Shown here piece after piece: positions 17,085-27,177 of a stretch of 64,000 nt of DNA (within the stretch, counting starts at the first letter, position 1; every line of letters begins with the position of its first letter). A program made the translations under genes and the position numbers. Under the pieces are notes generated by a model. The model was not told where the DNA came from. It did not search any database and saw only the letters and a list, made by a program, of their open reading frames with translations. The stretch comes from Pseudolysinimonas kribbensis (lineage in GTDB: Bacteria > Actinomycetota > Actinomycetes > Actinomycetales > Microbacteriaceae), in assembly GCF_030161895.1 (NCBI RefSeq), contig NZ_BSVB01000001.1, positions 2,666,001-2,730,000 of the forward strand. The letters run 5' to 3'.

Positions 17085-18357
17085 CCGAGACCGCTTCCGC
17101 CGCCGGAACCCCCGCCGCCCTCGCCGAACCACGGCGCCGCGTCGGCGGGAGGTGGATCGCCGCGTTCGCCGCCGCGTGGCTCGGCGTCTGGATGGCGCAG
17201 CTCGCACCGTTCCAGCAGCTTCTGCCGCTCCAGGTCGAGCGACAAGTCGGCGACACCCCGTGGCAGGACTCGGTGCTCGCGTTCGGCGTGATCTCCGGTA
17301 TCGCGGGGGTGTGCGCGATCGTCGCCTACCCGCTCACCGGCGCGCTGAGCGACCGCACGACCTCGCGATTCGGGCGCCGCCGCCCGTGGATCGCCGGGGG
17401 AGCGCTGCTGTTCGCCCTCGCGGTGTTCGTGCTCGGCTTCCAGAACGAGCTGGTCGGCCTCGGCATCTGCTGGGCCCTCGCGATCGTCGGATTCTGCGTG
17501 CTCACCGCGGCGCTGACCGCCACGATCTCCGACCAGGTGCCGGTCGGTCAGCGCGGGGTGGTGGCCGCGTTCATCTCGGCGCCGCAGGCGGTCGGCATCA
17601 TCCTCGGCATCGTGCTCGTCACGTTCGTCTTCGTGGGCGACGTGGCCGGCTACACGGCGCTCGCCGTGCTGCTCGTGCTGCTCGTCATCCCGTTCCTGGT
17701 GCTCGCCCCGGATGCCCGCCTCGCCCGCGCCGACCGCCCGCCGTTCACGCTCGCCGCCCTCATCGAGGGCATGTGGGTGTCGCCCCGCGCGCATCCGGAC
17801 TTCGGCTGGACGCTGCTCGGCCGCATCCTCGTCAACATCGGCAACGCCCTCGGCACCGGGCTGCTGCTGTACTTCCTCGAGTTCGGCCTGCACCTGAAGG
17901 CCGCGGACGCCAACGACGCCCTGCTCGAGCTCGTGCTCGTCTACATGGTGTTCATCGTGATCGCGTCGCTGGTCGGCGGGCGGCTCTCCGACCGGATCGG
18001 GCGGCGCAAGCCGTTCGTGATCGTCGCCGCGATCCTGCAGGCGGTCGCCGCCCTCCTGCTCGGGCTGGTGCCCGTCTTCGGGGTCGCGATGGTCGGCGGG
18101 GCGCTGCTCGGCCTCGGCTACGGCAGCTTCCTCGCCGTCGACCAGGCGCTCGCCACCCAGGTGCTGCCGGATCCCGCCGACCGCGGCAAGGACCTCGGCA
18201 TCATGAACATCGCGCTCGCCGTGCCGCAGGCTCTCGCCCCCTGCTCGGCGCCTTCGTGGTCGTGAGCCTCGGCGGATTCGTGACGCTGTTCCTGCTCTCC
18301 GGGCTCGCCACGATCCTCGGCGCGCTCGCCATCCTCCCGATCAGGAGCGTGCGATGA
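17081..18357 (+). CDS. MFS transporter (frameshifted here)
   Basis: About 425 residues, 12 predicted membrane segments. Conserved loops are LSDRTTSRFGRRRPWI (about 89-104, resembling the sugar-symporter branch) and LSDRIGRRKPFVI. The frame breaks at the C run 18237-18241; one C restores PQALAPLLGAFVVVSLGG and reads to TGA 18357. It overlaps both neighbours (ATGA). It probably exports or imports the metabolite handled by the PLP and FAD enzymes downstream. Confidence 0.87.
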
Positions 18358-19582
18358 AACTGAATCTCGAGACGCGGCCCGAGTCGGCGCCGTGGCGGCA
18401 TCCGGAGACCTATTGGCCCGCGCTGACCGCGGCCACCCTGAAGCGCTCGGCGCCCGTCGGCGTCATCGGGCTCGAGGCGCTCGCGTCGAACGCGCACGAC
18501 CTGCTGGAGCGGGCGCAGGGCACGCCGATCCGGGTCGCGTCGAAGTCGGTTCGCGTGCGCGGCGTGCTGGATGCCGTGCTCGCGCTGCCCGGATTCCGGG
18601 GCGTCATGGCGTACACGCTCGCCGAGGCGATCTGGCTCGCCGACACGGGCGACGAGCGCTACGAGGACATCCTGGTCGGCTACCCGACCGCCGACCGCAC
18701 CGCGATCGCACGCCTCGCCTCCGACGAGAAGCTCGCCGCCCGCATCACCCTCATGGTCGATGACATCGCCCAATTGGTCCTCGTCGACGCCGTGGCACCC
18801 CGAATGCGCGCAATGAACTCCGGATCGCGGTCGAGCTCGACGCGTCGTACCGTGCGCCGCTGCTCGGGCATATCGGCGTGCGGCGCTCGCCGCTGCACGA
18901 ACCCGAGGCGGTCGTCGCGCTCGCGACCGAGGTGGTGCGCCGGCCGGGCTTCCGGCTGGTCGGGATGATGGCGTACGAGGCGCAGATCGCCGGCGTCGTG
19001 AACAAGGGTCACCCCGTCATCCGCCGCATGCAGGCGTCGTCGGCGACGGAGCTCGCGGAGCGCCGTGGCCGCGCCGTCGCGGGCGTGCGCCGCCTCGCCG
19101 AGCTGGAGTTCGTCAACGGGGGCGGCACCGGGTCGATCGAGTCGACCCGGCTCGACGAGTCTGTGACGGAGGTGGCCGCAGGCTCCGGGCTGTTCGGCCC
19201 GCACCTGTTCGACGGATACACGCGCTTCGCGCCCGCGCCCGCGGCCGCCTTCGCGCTCGACGTCGTGCGCCGGCCGACCATCGACATCGCGACGGTGCTC
19301 GGCGGCGGCTGGATCGCCTCCGGGCCGGCGGCGGCCGACCGCCTGCCGCAGGTGGTGTGGCCGCAGGGGCTCACCATGCTCGCGCGCGAGGGCGCCGGCG
19401 AGGTGCAGACGCCGCTGCTCGGCGAGGCCGCCCGCACCCTGCACGTCGGCGACCGGGTCTGGCTGCGGCACACCAAGGCGGGCGAGATCAGCGAGCACCT
19501 GGATGCCTTCGCCGTCGTCGAGGACGGCCGCGTCGTCGGCACCCTGCCCACCTACCGCGGAGAGCGGAAGACCTTCCTGTGA
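18354..19582 (+). CDS. Fold-type III PLP protein, amino-acid deaminase/aldolase-like (frameshifted here)
   Basis: About 409 residues. An alanine-racemase-like N-terminal barrel carries the PLP lysine in IRVASKSVRVRGVL (near 63), and a C-terminal beta domain is related to D-threonine aldolase or D-serine deaminase (GGGWIASGPAAADRLPQVVWP). The frame is lost at CCCC 18798-18801; one C restores APPNARNELRIAVELDASY. The pairing with an MFS carrier and a sugar-lactone oxidase recurs in actinobacteria, but the substrate is unclear to me. Confidence 0.82.
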
Positions 19583-20874
19583 GCCCGACCTGGCGCAACT
19601 GGGGGCGGTCGGCGGTCGCGCATCCGGTGGAGATCGCGCGACCGGGAAGCGCGGAGGAGGTCGCGGCCGTCGTGCGGGAAGCACGCGAGCGCGGACTGAC
19701 CGTCAAGGCGATCGGCGCCGGCCACAGCTTCACCGCGATCGCCGCCGCCGACGGCGTGCAGGTCGACGTCTCGGCGCTGGGCGGCATCCGGCGCATCGAC
19801 GGCGACCTCGTCACGATCGGCGCGGGCACCCGCCTCCACGACCTCACCCGGATGCTCCACACGCACGGCCTCGCGCTCGAGAACATGGGCGACATCGACC
19901 GGCAGACGCTCGCCGGAGCGACGAGCACCGGCACGCACGGCACGGGTGCGCGCTTCGGCGGGCTGGCGACCCGGATCGCGGGGGCGACGCTCGTGACGGC
20001 CGGCGGCGGCATCCTGACCGTCTCCGAGCGCGAGAACGCCGAGCTGCTGGGGGCGGTGCAGCTCGGCCTCGGGGCCCTGGGCATCCTGACCGACATCACC
20101 GTGCGCGCGGTGCCCGCTTTCCTGCTGCACGCGATCGAGCGGCCCGCCGGGCTCGAGGAGGTGCTCGACGACTTCGAGCCGCGCATGACCGCCGCCGACC
20201 ACGTCGAGTTCTACTGGTGGCCGCACACCGAGCGCGTCATGACCAAGCAGAACACCCGCCTGCCCGCGGATGCCGAGCGCCGCCCCGTCGGACCGCTCGC
20301 CAACTGGATCGAGGAGCGGCTGCTGTCCAACGTGGTGCTGGCCGCCAAGTGCGCGGTCGGCCGCGTCGTGCCGGCGCTCACGCCGCCGATCAACCGGCTC
20401 GCGACCCGGGTCTACGGCGACCGCGAGTACGTCGACCACTCGCACGAGGTGTTCACGGCGCCGCGCGATGTGCGGTTCCGTGAGCTGGAGTACGCGCTGC
20501 CGCGCGCAGCCGTGCCCTCGGCGCTGCGCGAGCTGCGGCGGGCGATCGACGATGCCGGATGGCGCATCGAGTTTCCGGTGGAGGTGCGGGTGGCCGCGCG
20601 CGACGACACGTGGCTGTCGACCTCGTACGGCCGCGACTCCGGCTACATCGCGGTGCACCGCTCGATCCGCGAGGACCCGGCCGCCTACTTCGCGGCCGCC
20701 GAGCGGATCTTCCTCGCGCACGACGGCCGGCCCCATTGGGGCAAGATGCACACGCTGGGGCGAGCGGAGCTCGAGCCGCGCTACCCGCGCTTCGCGGACT
20801 TCCTCGCTGTGCGCGGGCGTCTCGACCCGGAGCACGTCTTCACGAACCCGTACCTCGACCGCGTGCTGAGCTAG
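19579..20874 (+). CDS. FAD-linked D-arabinono-1,4-lactone oxidase family protein
   Basis: 431 residues. The PCMH-type FAD domain includes IGAGHSFTAIAAADG and TSTGTHGTGARFGG. The C-terminal ALO domain ends with the flavin-contacting HWGKMH motif (near 392) and RLDPEHVFTNPYL. It oxidises an aldonolactone or alditol with oxygen. The GTG at 19579 overlaps the previous stop. Its last 4 bp overlap the end of the convergent apt gene. Confidence 0.88.
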   Translation: MSPTWRNWGRSAVAHPVEIARPGSAEEVAAVVREARERGLTVKAIGAGHSFTAIAAADGVQVDVSALGGIRRIDGDLVTIGAGTRLHDLTRMLHTHGLALENMGDIDRQTLAGATSTGTHGTGARFGGLATRIAGATLVTAGGGILTVSERENAELLGAVQLGLGALGILTDITVRAVPAFLLHAIERPAGLEEVLDDFEPRMTAADHVEFYWWPHTERVMTKQNTRLPADAERRPVGPLANWIEERLLSNVVLAAKCAVGRVVPALTPPINRLATRVYGDREYVDHSHEVFTAPRDVRFRELEYALPRAAVPSALRELRRAIDDAGWRIEFPVEVRVAARDDTWLSTSYGRDSGYIAVHRSIREDPAAYFAAAERIFLAHDGRPHWGKMHTLGRAELEPRYPRFADFLAVRGRLDPEHVFTNPYLDRVLS

Positions 20875-21395
20875 ACGACGGCGATCGCCCGCACGTCGTC
20901 GCGCGCGAGCCGCGCGCGGCCGCCGAGCGCCGCGAGCTCGAGCGCGACCGACACGCCCGCGACCTGGAGCCCCGCGTCGGCGAGCAGCCCCAGCGCCGCC
21001 TCGAGGGTGCCGCCGGTGGCGAGCACGTCATCCACCAGCAGCACGCGCGAGCCGCGCGGCAGCTCGTCGCGGTGCAGCTCCAGCGCCGCGGTGCCGTACT
21101 CGAGCGCGTACTCGCGCCGGTACACCGCGCGCGGGAGCTTGCCCGCCTTGCGGATGAGCACGAGACCGGTGCCGCTCACCGCCGCGGCGGCCGCCGCCAG
21201 CGCGAACCCGCGCGCCTCGACCCCGGCGATCGCGTCGTAGGGTCCGTGCGCGGAGGCCGCGAGCTCCGACGCGACCGCGCGCAGGGCATCCGGATCGGCC
21301 AGCACCGGCGTCAGATCGCGGAACAGGATGCCGGGCTCGGGGAAGCCGGGCACGGTCGCGATCAGTCGATCCAGGGCCTCGCTCGCAGCGCTCAC
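20871..21395 (-). CDS. apt: Adenine phosphoribosyltransferase
   Basis: 174 residues. It converts adenine and PRPP to AMP. The PRPP-binding motif is RVLLVDDVLATGGT; PGFPEPGILFRDLTPVL and GVEARGFALA are Apt-specific. An ATG at 21419 is in frame, but I place the start at GTG 21395 because a -10 box TAGCCT (minus strand, 21408-21403) lies 7 nt before it, the usual leaderless layout here, and the first Apt residues then match family length. Confidence 0.9.
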   Translation of the reverse strand: MSAASEALDRLIATVPGFPEPGILFRDLTPVLADPDALRAVASELAASAHGPYDAIAGVEARGFALAAAAAAVSGTGLVLIRKAGKLPRAVYRREYALEYGTAALELHRDELPRGSRVLLVDDVLATGGTLEAALGLLADAGLQVAGVSVALELAALGGRARLARDDVRAIAVV

Positions 21396-21454
21396 CCGGT
21401 CAAGGCTAGGCGCGCTCATAGGCGGCCGGGGGTCGCGTCCCCTACCATGAGCCC

Positions 21455-22027
21455 ATGCTCACCGGACTCATCATCCTGATCGTCGTGATCGTGGCCCTCG
21501 TGCTCATCATCGGCATCTACCTCTGGGCCACCTACAACGGACTGGTCAAGATGAACGTCCGCGTCGACGAGGCGTGGAGCGACATCACGGTGCAGCTCAA
21601 GCGCCGAGCCGACCTGATCCCGAACCTCATCGAGACCGTGAAGGGCTACGCCGCGCACGAGTCCGGCGTGTTCCAGAAGGTCACCGAGGCGCGCGCCGCG
21701 ACCCTCTCCGCGCAGGGCCCGGCCGAGGCCGGCAAGGCCGAGAACCAGATGCAGTCGGCCCTGAAGTCGATCTTCGCCGTCGCCGAGGCGTACCCGCAGC
21801 TGCAGGCCAGTCAGAACTTCCTGCAGCTCCAGGCGGAGCTCGTCGACACCGAGGACAAGATCCAGGCCTCGCGCCGGTTCTACAACGGCGGCGTGCGCGA
21901 GCTCAACACCAAGATCAAGGTCTTCCCGAACACGCTGTTCGTGCGGGGGCTCGGATTCACGGAGCGCGAGTTCTTCGAGGTCGACGAGCCGTCGGCCATC
22001 GCCGAGCCGCCGCGCGTGCAGTTCTGA
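21455..22027 (+). CDS. LemA family protein
   Basis: 190 residues. One N-terminal membrane helix (about 3-25) is followed by a helical extracytoplasmic bundle: YNGLVKMNVRVDEAWSDI, VQLKRRADLIPNLIETVKGYA, FYNGGVRELNTKI. The function of LemA is unsettled. It sits before an HtpX-like protease, a frequent pairing suggesting envelope quality control. A leaderless promoter TACCAT (21443-21448) lies 6 nt before the ATG. Confidence 0.92.
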   Translation: MLTGLIILIVVIVALVLIIGIYLWATYNGLVKMNVRVDEAWSDITVQLKRRADLIPNLIETVKGYAAHESGVFQKVTEARAATLSAQGPAEAGKAENQMQSALKSIFAVAEAYPQLQASQNFLQLQAELVDTEDKIQASRRFYNGGVRELNTKIKVFPNTLFVRGLGFTEREFFEVDEPSAIAEPPRVQF

Positions 22028-22075
22028 CCGACGTCTTCCCGACACTGACACCGCAGCACCGGAGAGGTTGATCGC

Positions 22076-22969
22076 ATGTATTCCGCGATCGCCGCCAACA
22101 AGCGCAACACCGTGTTCATCATCGCGGTGTTCCTGCTGATCATCGGCGGCCTGGGCGTGCTCGCCGCGTGGCTCCTCAACAGCTGGTCGATCGCGATCGT
22201 CGTGTTCGTGATCGCGGCGCTCTACGCGGTGTTCCAGTACTTCTTCGCGTCGGCGCAGGCACTCATGATCAGTGGCGCCCGCCCCATCCAGAAGGCGGAC
22301 AACCCGCGGCTGTACCGGATCGTCGAGAACCTCGCGATCACCGAGGGGCTGCCGATGCCGAAGGTCTACGTGATCGCCGACCCGGCGCCGAACGCGTTCG
22401 CCACCGGTCGCAACCCGCAGACCGCATCCGTCGCCGCGACCACCGGCCTGCTCGACATGATGACCGACCGGGAGCTCGAGGGCGTCATGGCCCACGAGAT
22501 GGGGCACGTCAAGAACTACGACATCCGGGTCTCGCTCATCGTGTTCGGCCTGGTCGTCGCGATCGGCCTGATCTCGGACATCGTGTTCCGGTTCGTGCTG
22601 TTCGGCGGCGGGCGCAGCCGCAACAACAACCTCGGCGGCCCGGCGCTGCTGATCGTGCTCGCCATCGGGATCGTCGCGGCGATCCTCGCGCCCATCGCCG
22701 CGGCGCTGGTGCAGGCCGCGATCTCGCGCCAGCGCGAGTACCTCGCCGACGCGTCGAGTGCGCTGACCACCCGCGACCCCGAGGGCCTCGAGTCGGCGCT
22801 GGCGAAGCTGCAGGCCGGCTTCCAGCCCGTGCGGCGCACCACCTCGAGCATGTCGCACCTGTGGATCTCTCAGCCCGACAAGCCCGGGTTCATGTCCCGC
22901 CTGTTCTCGACCCATCCGCCGATCCCGGACCGGATCGCCCGCCTCGAGCAGAACGCCCAGCGCCTCTAG
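22076..22969 (+). CDS. htpX: HtpX-like M48 membrane zinc metalloprotease
   Basis: 297 residues. Two N-terminal membrane segments (about 12-34 and 38-58), the zinc motif HEMGH at 140-144, two more hydrophobic segments (about 150-175 and 190-218), and the third ligand in REYLADASSAL complete an M48B peptidase. It degrades misfolded membrane proteins. It is 48 bp behind lemA and probably co-transcribed. Confidence 0.9.
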   Translation: MYSAIAANKRNTVFIIAVFLLIIGGLGVLAAWLLNSWSIAIVVFVIAALYAVFQYFFASAQALMISGARPIQKADNPRLYRIVENLAITEGLPMPKVYVIADPAPNAFATGRNPQTASVAATTGLLDMMTDRELEGVMAHEMGHVKNYDIRVSLIVFGLVVAIGLISDIVFRFVLFGGGRSRNNNLGGPALLIVLAIGIVAAILAPIAAALVQAAISRQREYLADASSALTTRDPEGLESALAKLQAGFQPVRRTTSSMSHLWISQPDKPGFMSRLFSTHPPIPDRIARLEQNAQRL

Positions 22970-22990
22970 GCGCGCCGCCGCCCTGCGGCG

Positions 22991-24181
22991 CTACTTGACC
23001 GGCGAGGTGCCCAGCTCCGATGCGAGGGCGCGGGCCGCGTCGCCGCGGTCGACCACCTCGATGTCGGGCAGGCCCTGCCATCCGGCCGCCTCGCGCACGG
23101 CGAGGGCGGTCCGCTCGACCGCGGACGCCGGCGCCCCCTCTTCGGTCCAGGCGGACTGCACGCGCAGGGCGCCGCGCTGCCGGTCGCTCTTCAGGTCGAC
23201 ACGGCCGACGATCGCCTCGTCGACCAGCACGGGCAGCGTGTAATAGCCGTACACGCGCTTCGGGGCGGGTGTGTAGAGCTCGATCCGGTAGTGGAACCCG
23301 AACATGCGCAGCGCACGGTCGCGATCCCACACGACCGGGTCGAAGGGCGAGAGCAGGGCGGCGGCCTCGATGCGCCGCGGGATGCGCGCGTCGCGGTGCA
23401 GGTAGGCGTCCTGCTTCCAGCCGTCGACGCGCACCTGCCGCAGCTCGCCCGCGTCGACGAGGTCGCGCACCGCCTGCTTCGTGTCGTCGATGTACAGCCG
23501 GTAGTAGTCCGCGAGGTCGGCGATCGTGCCGATGCCGAGCGCGACCGCAGCGCGGCGCACGAGTTCGCGAAGCGCGTCGGCCTTCGCGATGCGCACGTCG
23601 AGGACCTCCGGCGGCAGGACGGTCGGGGCGAGCGCGTATTCGCGCTGAAAGCGGGTGCGGCCGGCGATCGCGACGTCGCCGCTGCGGAAGAGCATCTCGA
23701 GGCCCCGCTTCGTCGACGACCACCCCCACCACGGGCCGCCGCGCACGTTCTCCTCGTGCTCGACGTCGCCGGACGTGCGCGGCCCCTGGGCGGCCAGTTC
23801 GGCGCGCAGCCAGTCGACGATGCCGGCGTTCTCGCGGAACCACTCGTCGTACTTGGCGCGGAACGCCTCGCGCCGCCAGGCGAACAGCGGCCAGTCCTCG
23901 ATCGGCACGATCGCGGCCTCGTGGGCCCACTGCTCCGTGTAGGCCGAACGCCGGGCGAACGTCAACCGGTCGAGCAGCCCGCGGTCGTAGGCGCCCAGAC
24001 GCGCGAACGCGGGCTGGTAGTGGCTGCGCTCGTAGACGTTGACCGAGTCCAGCTGCAGCAGACGCAGTCGCGTCAGCAGCAGGTTCAGCTGGCGCGTGCC
24101 GGTGGTCGACGGACGCGATCCGAATCCCTGTGCCGCGAGGAGCACGCGGCGCGCGGCCGCGGGCGAGAGCGAGTCCGGCAT
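22991..24181 (-). CDS. YcaQ-like winged-helix DNA glycosylase family protein (first copy)
   Basis: 396 residues of the HTH_42 family. Typical blocks are LLQLDSVNVYERSHY, GPWWGWSSTKRGLEMLF, LLSPFDPVVWDRDRALRMFGFHY and VYGYYTLPVLV. Family members excise DNA interstrand crosslinks or bulky alkyl adducts. A second, shorter relative is at 39158-40233. It lies convergent to htpX. Confidence 0.85.
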   Translation of the reverse strand: MPDSLSPAAARRVLLAAQGFGSRPSTTGTRQLNLLLTRLRLLQLDSVNVYERSHYQPAFARLGAYDRGLLDRLTFARRSAYTEQWAHEAAIVPIEDWPLFAWRREAFRAKYDEWFRENAGIVDWLRAELAAQGPRTSGDVEHEENVRGGPWWGWSSTKRGLEMLFRSGDVAIAGRTRFQREYALAPTVLPPEVLDVRIAKADALRELVRRAAVALGIGTIADLADYYRLYIDDTKQAVRDLVDAGELRQVRVDGWKQDAYLHRDARIPRRIEAAALLSPFDPVVWDRDRALRMFGFHYRIELYTPAPKRVYGYYTLPVLVDEAIVGRVDLKSDRQRGALRVQSAWTEEGAPASAVERTALAVREAAGWQGLPDIEVVDRGDAARALASELGTSPVK

Positions 24182-24229
24182 CCCTTCATCCTCGCCGGAG
24201 CGGCCGACACCGGCGAGCAGGTCGCGGGG

Positions 24230-24571
24230 TCAGGCGCCGAGCCAGTTGTCGGGCGGGTCGTTGCGCCCCTGCGCGGCCAGCCAGCCGTTGAGCTGCGTCT
24301 GCAGCGCCTGGATCAGCGGCCCGACCTGCTCCGAGGGGATCCGCACCCTCGCCGCGACGCGGGCATCCACCACCGTCGGGCCGTCGGGATCCGGACCCTC
24401 GGGTGTCATGGCCGGATGCGGTGGCTCCTTCACCGACAGGAAGTCGAGCACGAAGGTGTTCGGCGTGTTCCAGACGTTCGCGAAGTCGGCGAAGACCCCG
24501 ACCTCCTCGGTCGGCTGGAGGTTCATGTCGATGCGGGTCGGCCGGGGCTGCTCCGGCTGGGCGTCTGCCAT
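24230..24571 (-). CDS. DUF3467 domain protein
   Basis: 113 residues, acidic. The core reads NTPNTFVLDFLSV and ARVRIPSEQVGPLIQALQTQL, matching the small DUF3467 family of unknown function. A CATACT -10-like box (minus strand, 24583-24578) lies 6 nt before the ATG at 24571, suggesting leaderless expression. Confidence 0.75.
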   Translation of the reverse strand: MADAQPEQPRPTRIDMNLQPTEEVGVFADFANVWNTPNTFVLDFLSVKEPPHPAMTPEGPDPDGPTVVDARVAARVRIPSEQVGPLIQALQTQLNGWLAAQGRNDPPDNWLGA

Positions 24572-24691
24572 CGAGTCAGTATGACCCGGCCGCACCGGAA
24601 CGGCTGATCGTCGCATCCGAGCCGGGTGTGAGCCGCACGCGGACCCGGTGCGAGGTCCGGAGCGAACAGGGCGGGCTGGCAGACTGACCGG

Positions 24692-25891
24692 ATGGTGTTC
24701 CGCAAGCGCTCCGAGCGCGGCGACCGGCGAGGCGAGGCCGTGCGCCCCGTCGTGTCGGCGACGGCCGACGAGACCGTCGCGCCCGGCATGCGCATCGCGG
24801 CGGCCTGGTCGTGGCGGGTGCTGGTGGTCGCGGCCGTCGTCGCGCTGTTCTGCTATCTCTTCGTCGCCCTGCACATCGTCGCGATCCCGTTCATGGTCGC
24901 GGTCGTGCTCTCGGCCCTCCTCGTGCCGTTCTCGAACTTCCTCCAGCGCCACCGCTGGCCCAAATGGCTCGCCGTCGTCGTGTGCCTGGTCGCGGTCATC
25001 GTGGTCGTCGGCGGCCTCGTGACGCTCATCGTGCTCCAGGTGCGCAGCGGGTTCCCCGACCTGCAGAAGCAGACCATGCAGCGCATCGGCGACCTCCGGG
25101 CGTTCCTGGCGCAGGATCCGTTCGACCTGTCGGCGAAGGACATCGACGGCTACGTCCAGGACGCCTGGGCCGCGATCCAGAAGGACTCGAGCGGCGTGCT
25201 CTCGGGCGCCCTGTCGATCGGCTCGACGTTCGGGCACGTGCTCGCCGGCCTGCTGATCACGCTGTTCTCGACGGTCTTCATCCTCATCGACGGGCGCGGC
25301 ATCTTCGCCTGGATCGTGCGCCTGTTCCCGAAGCGGGCGCGGGTCGCGGTGCGCGGTGCGGGGGAGGCGGGATGGTCGACCCTCACGAGCTTCGTGCGGG
25401 TGCAGATCTTCGTGGCCTTCATCGACGCCGTCGGGATCGGGCTGGGCGCCTGGATCCTCGGTCTCGTGTTCGGCGGATTCCCGCTGGTGCTGCCGATCGC
25501 CATCGCCGTGTTCCTGGGGTCGTTCATCCCGGTCGTCGGCGCGGTGCTGACGGGCGTGCTCGCCGTCTTCGTGGCGCTGGTCTACCTCGGGCCGCTGCCG
25601 GCGGTGATCATGCTCGCGATCGTGATCCTCGTGCAGCAGATCGAGGGCCACGTGCTGCAGCCCTTCGTCATGGGCACCGCGGTCAAGGTGCATCCGGTCG
25701 CCGTCGTGCTCTCGGTCGCGGCGGCGGGCTTCATCGCCGGCATCCCGGGGGCGTTCTTCGCGGTGCCGATCGTGGCCGTGCTGAATGTCATGATCGGGTA
25801 CATCGCCCGAGGCGAGTGGCGCATCGACCCGCACCCCGACGAGAGCGACGTCACCGAACCGACGAGAGGACCGCACGGCGTTGTCCAGTGA
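24692..25891 (+). CDS. AI-2E family transporter
   Basis: 399 residues, about 8 membrane segments. Family blocks include FLGSFIPVVGAVLTGVLAVFVAL and ILVQQIEGHVLQPFVMGTAVKVHP, characteristic of the AI-2E/TqsA-like exporters. The charged cytosolic N-terminus is about 35 residues. Autoinducer export itself is known only for some members. Its end overlaps the likely ilvA start by 11 bp. Confidence 0.88.
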   Translation: MVFRKRSERGDRRGEAVRPVVSATADETVAPGMRIAAAWSWRVLVVAAVVALFCYLFVALHIVAIPFMVAVVLSALLVPFSNFLQRHRWPKWLAVVVCLVAVIVVVGGLVTLIVLQVRSGFPDLQKQTMQRIGDLRAFLAQDPFDLSAKDIDGYVQDAWAAIQKDSSGVLSGALSIGSTFGHVLAGLLITLFSTVFILIDGRGIFAWIVRLFPKRARVAVRGAGEAGWSTLTSFVRVQIFVAFIDAVGIGLGAWILGLVFGGFPLVLPIAIAVFLGSFIPVVGAVLTGVLAVFVALVYLGPLPAVIMLAIVILVQQIEGHVLQPFVMGTAVKVHPVAVVLSVAAAGFIAGIPGAFFAVPIVAVLNVMIGYIARGEWRIDPHPDESDVTEPTRGPHGVVQ

Positions 25892-27139
25892 CACGAGCGC
25901 GCGCCCGGCAGATGTGATGCCGGGCCCCGCGCTGGAGGAGATCCGCGCCGCACGGGAGCGGGTGCGCGAGGTCGCCACCGTGACGCCCATGGAGGAGTCG
26001 CGCTTCCTGACCGACCTGCTCGCGCATCCGGTGCACCTGAAGGCCGAGAACCTGCAGCGCACCGGCTCGTACAAGATCCGCGGCGCCTACAACCGGATCT
26101 CGCAGCTGAGCCCCGAGGAGAAGGCGCGGGGGTGGTGGCGGCCTCCGCCGGCAATCATGCCCAGGGCGTCGCGCTCGCGGCGCGGGAGCTCGGCATCCAC
26201 GCGACCATCTACATGCCGATCGGCGCCGCGCTGCCCAAGCTCGAGGCGACCAGCGGCTACGGCGCGGAGGTCGTGCTGCACGGCACCGTGTTCGACGAGA
26301 CGCTGCTCGCGGCGCTCGAGTTCGCCGAGCGCACCGGGGCCGTCATGATCCCGCCGTACGACCATCCGGATGTCGTGGCCGGCCAGGGCACGCTCGCCTT
26401 CGAGATCCTCGATCAGGTTCCGGATGTCGAGAACGTGGTCGTGCCCGTCGGCGGCGGCGGCCTGATCTCGGGGGTCGCATCGGCGTTCGCCCAGCTCGCG
26501 CCGGAACTCGGGCGCGAGGTGCGGATCATCGGCGTGCAGGCCGCCAACGCCGCGTCCTACCCGCCCTCCCTCGCCGCGGGGGAGCCGGTGTCGATCACGA
26601 CGGCGCCCACGATCTCGGACGGCATCGCGGTCGGGCGCCCCGGCTCGCTCAACTTCGAGATCATCCGGCGCACGGTCGACGAGATCGTGACGGTCACCGA
26701 CGACGAGACCGCCGCCGCCCTCGTCGTGCTGCTCGAGCGCACCAAGCTCGTGGTCGAGCCCGCCGGGGCTGTGGGGGTCGCGGCCGCGATCACCGGCAAG
26801 CTCGCGGTGACCGGTCCGACCGTGTTCCTGCTCTCGGGCGGCAACATCGACCCGATGGTCATGGAGCGGATCGTCAGCCGCGGCCTCGCCGCGTCCGGCC
26901 GGTATCTCATCGTCGGCATCCCGCTGCCCGACCGCCCGGGCCAGCTCGCGACGATCGCGGACCTGATCGCCGATGCGAACGCGAACGTCGTCGAGGTGCT
27001 GCACACACGGCACGGCAACGGCCTGCAGATCACCGAGGTCGAGATCGAGATCCACATGGAGACCCGCGGCCCCACTCACGCGGAGCACGTGCTCGACCAG
27101 CTCCGCGCCGCCGGCTACCGCCCGCGCGTCGGCGGCTGA
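25881..27139 (+). CDS. ilvA: Threonine ammonia-lyase with C-terminal ACT-like domain (frameshifted here)
   Basis: About 419 residues. It deaminates L-threonine to 2-oxobutyrate for isoleucine synthesis or threonine catabolism. The PLP lysine is in TGSYKIRGAYN, SAGNHAQGVA and PVGGGGLISGVA bind the cofactor, and about 75 C-terminal residues (LIVGIPLPDRPGQLATIADL) form a single ACT domain. The frame is lost at the G run 26128-26132; one G restores EKARGVVAASAGNH. The start is TTG 25881 behind GAGAGGA; ATG 25917 is the alternative. Confidence 0.88.
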
Positions 27140-27177
27140 GCACCGCGACGTCGGCGGTGGGCCCTACGGTCGGGGGA

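Noticed and set aside
20871-21419. ATG 21419 as the apt start
   Set aside because: The GTG at 21395 has a TANNNT box 7 nt upstream and gives the usual Apt length. The -10 box would lie inside the coding region if 21419 were used.
24230-26074. Long antisense ORF of over 600 codons across the AI-2E gene, and similar ones elsewhere (for example 28283-30964, 33359-35785, 41090-43294)
   Set aside because: These are shadow frames of high-GC coding sequence: Arg/Ala/His/Glu-rich translations without family motifs, opposite to well-supported genes.
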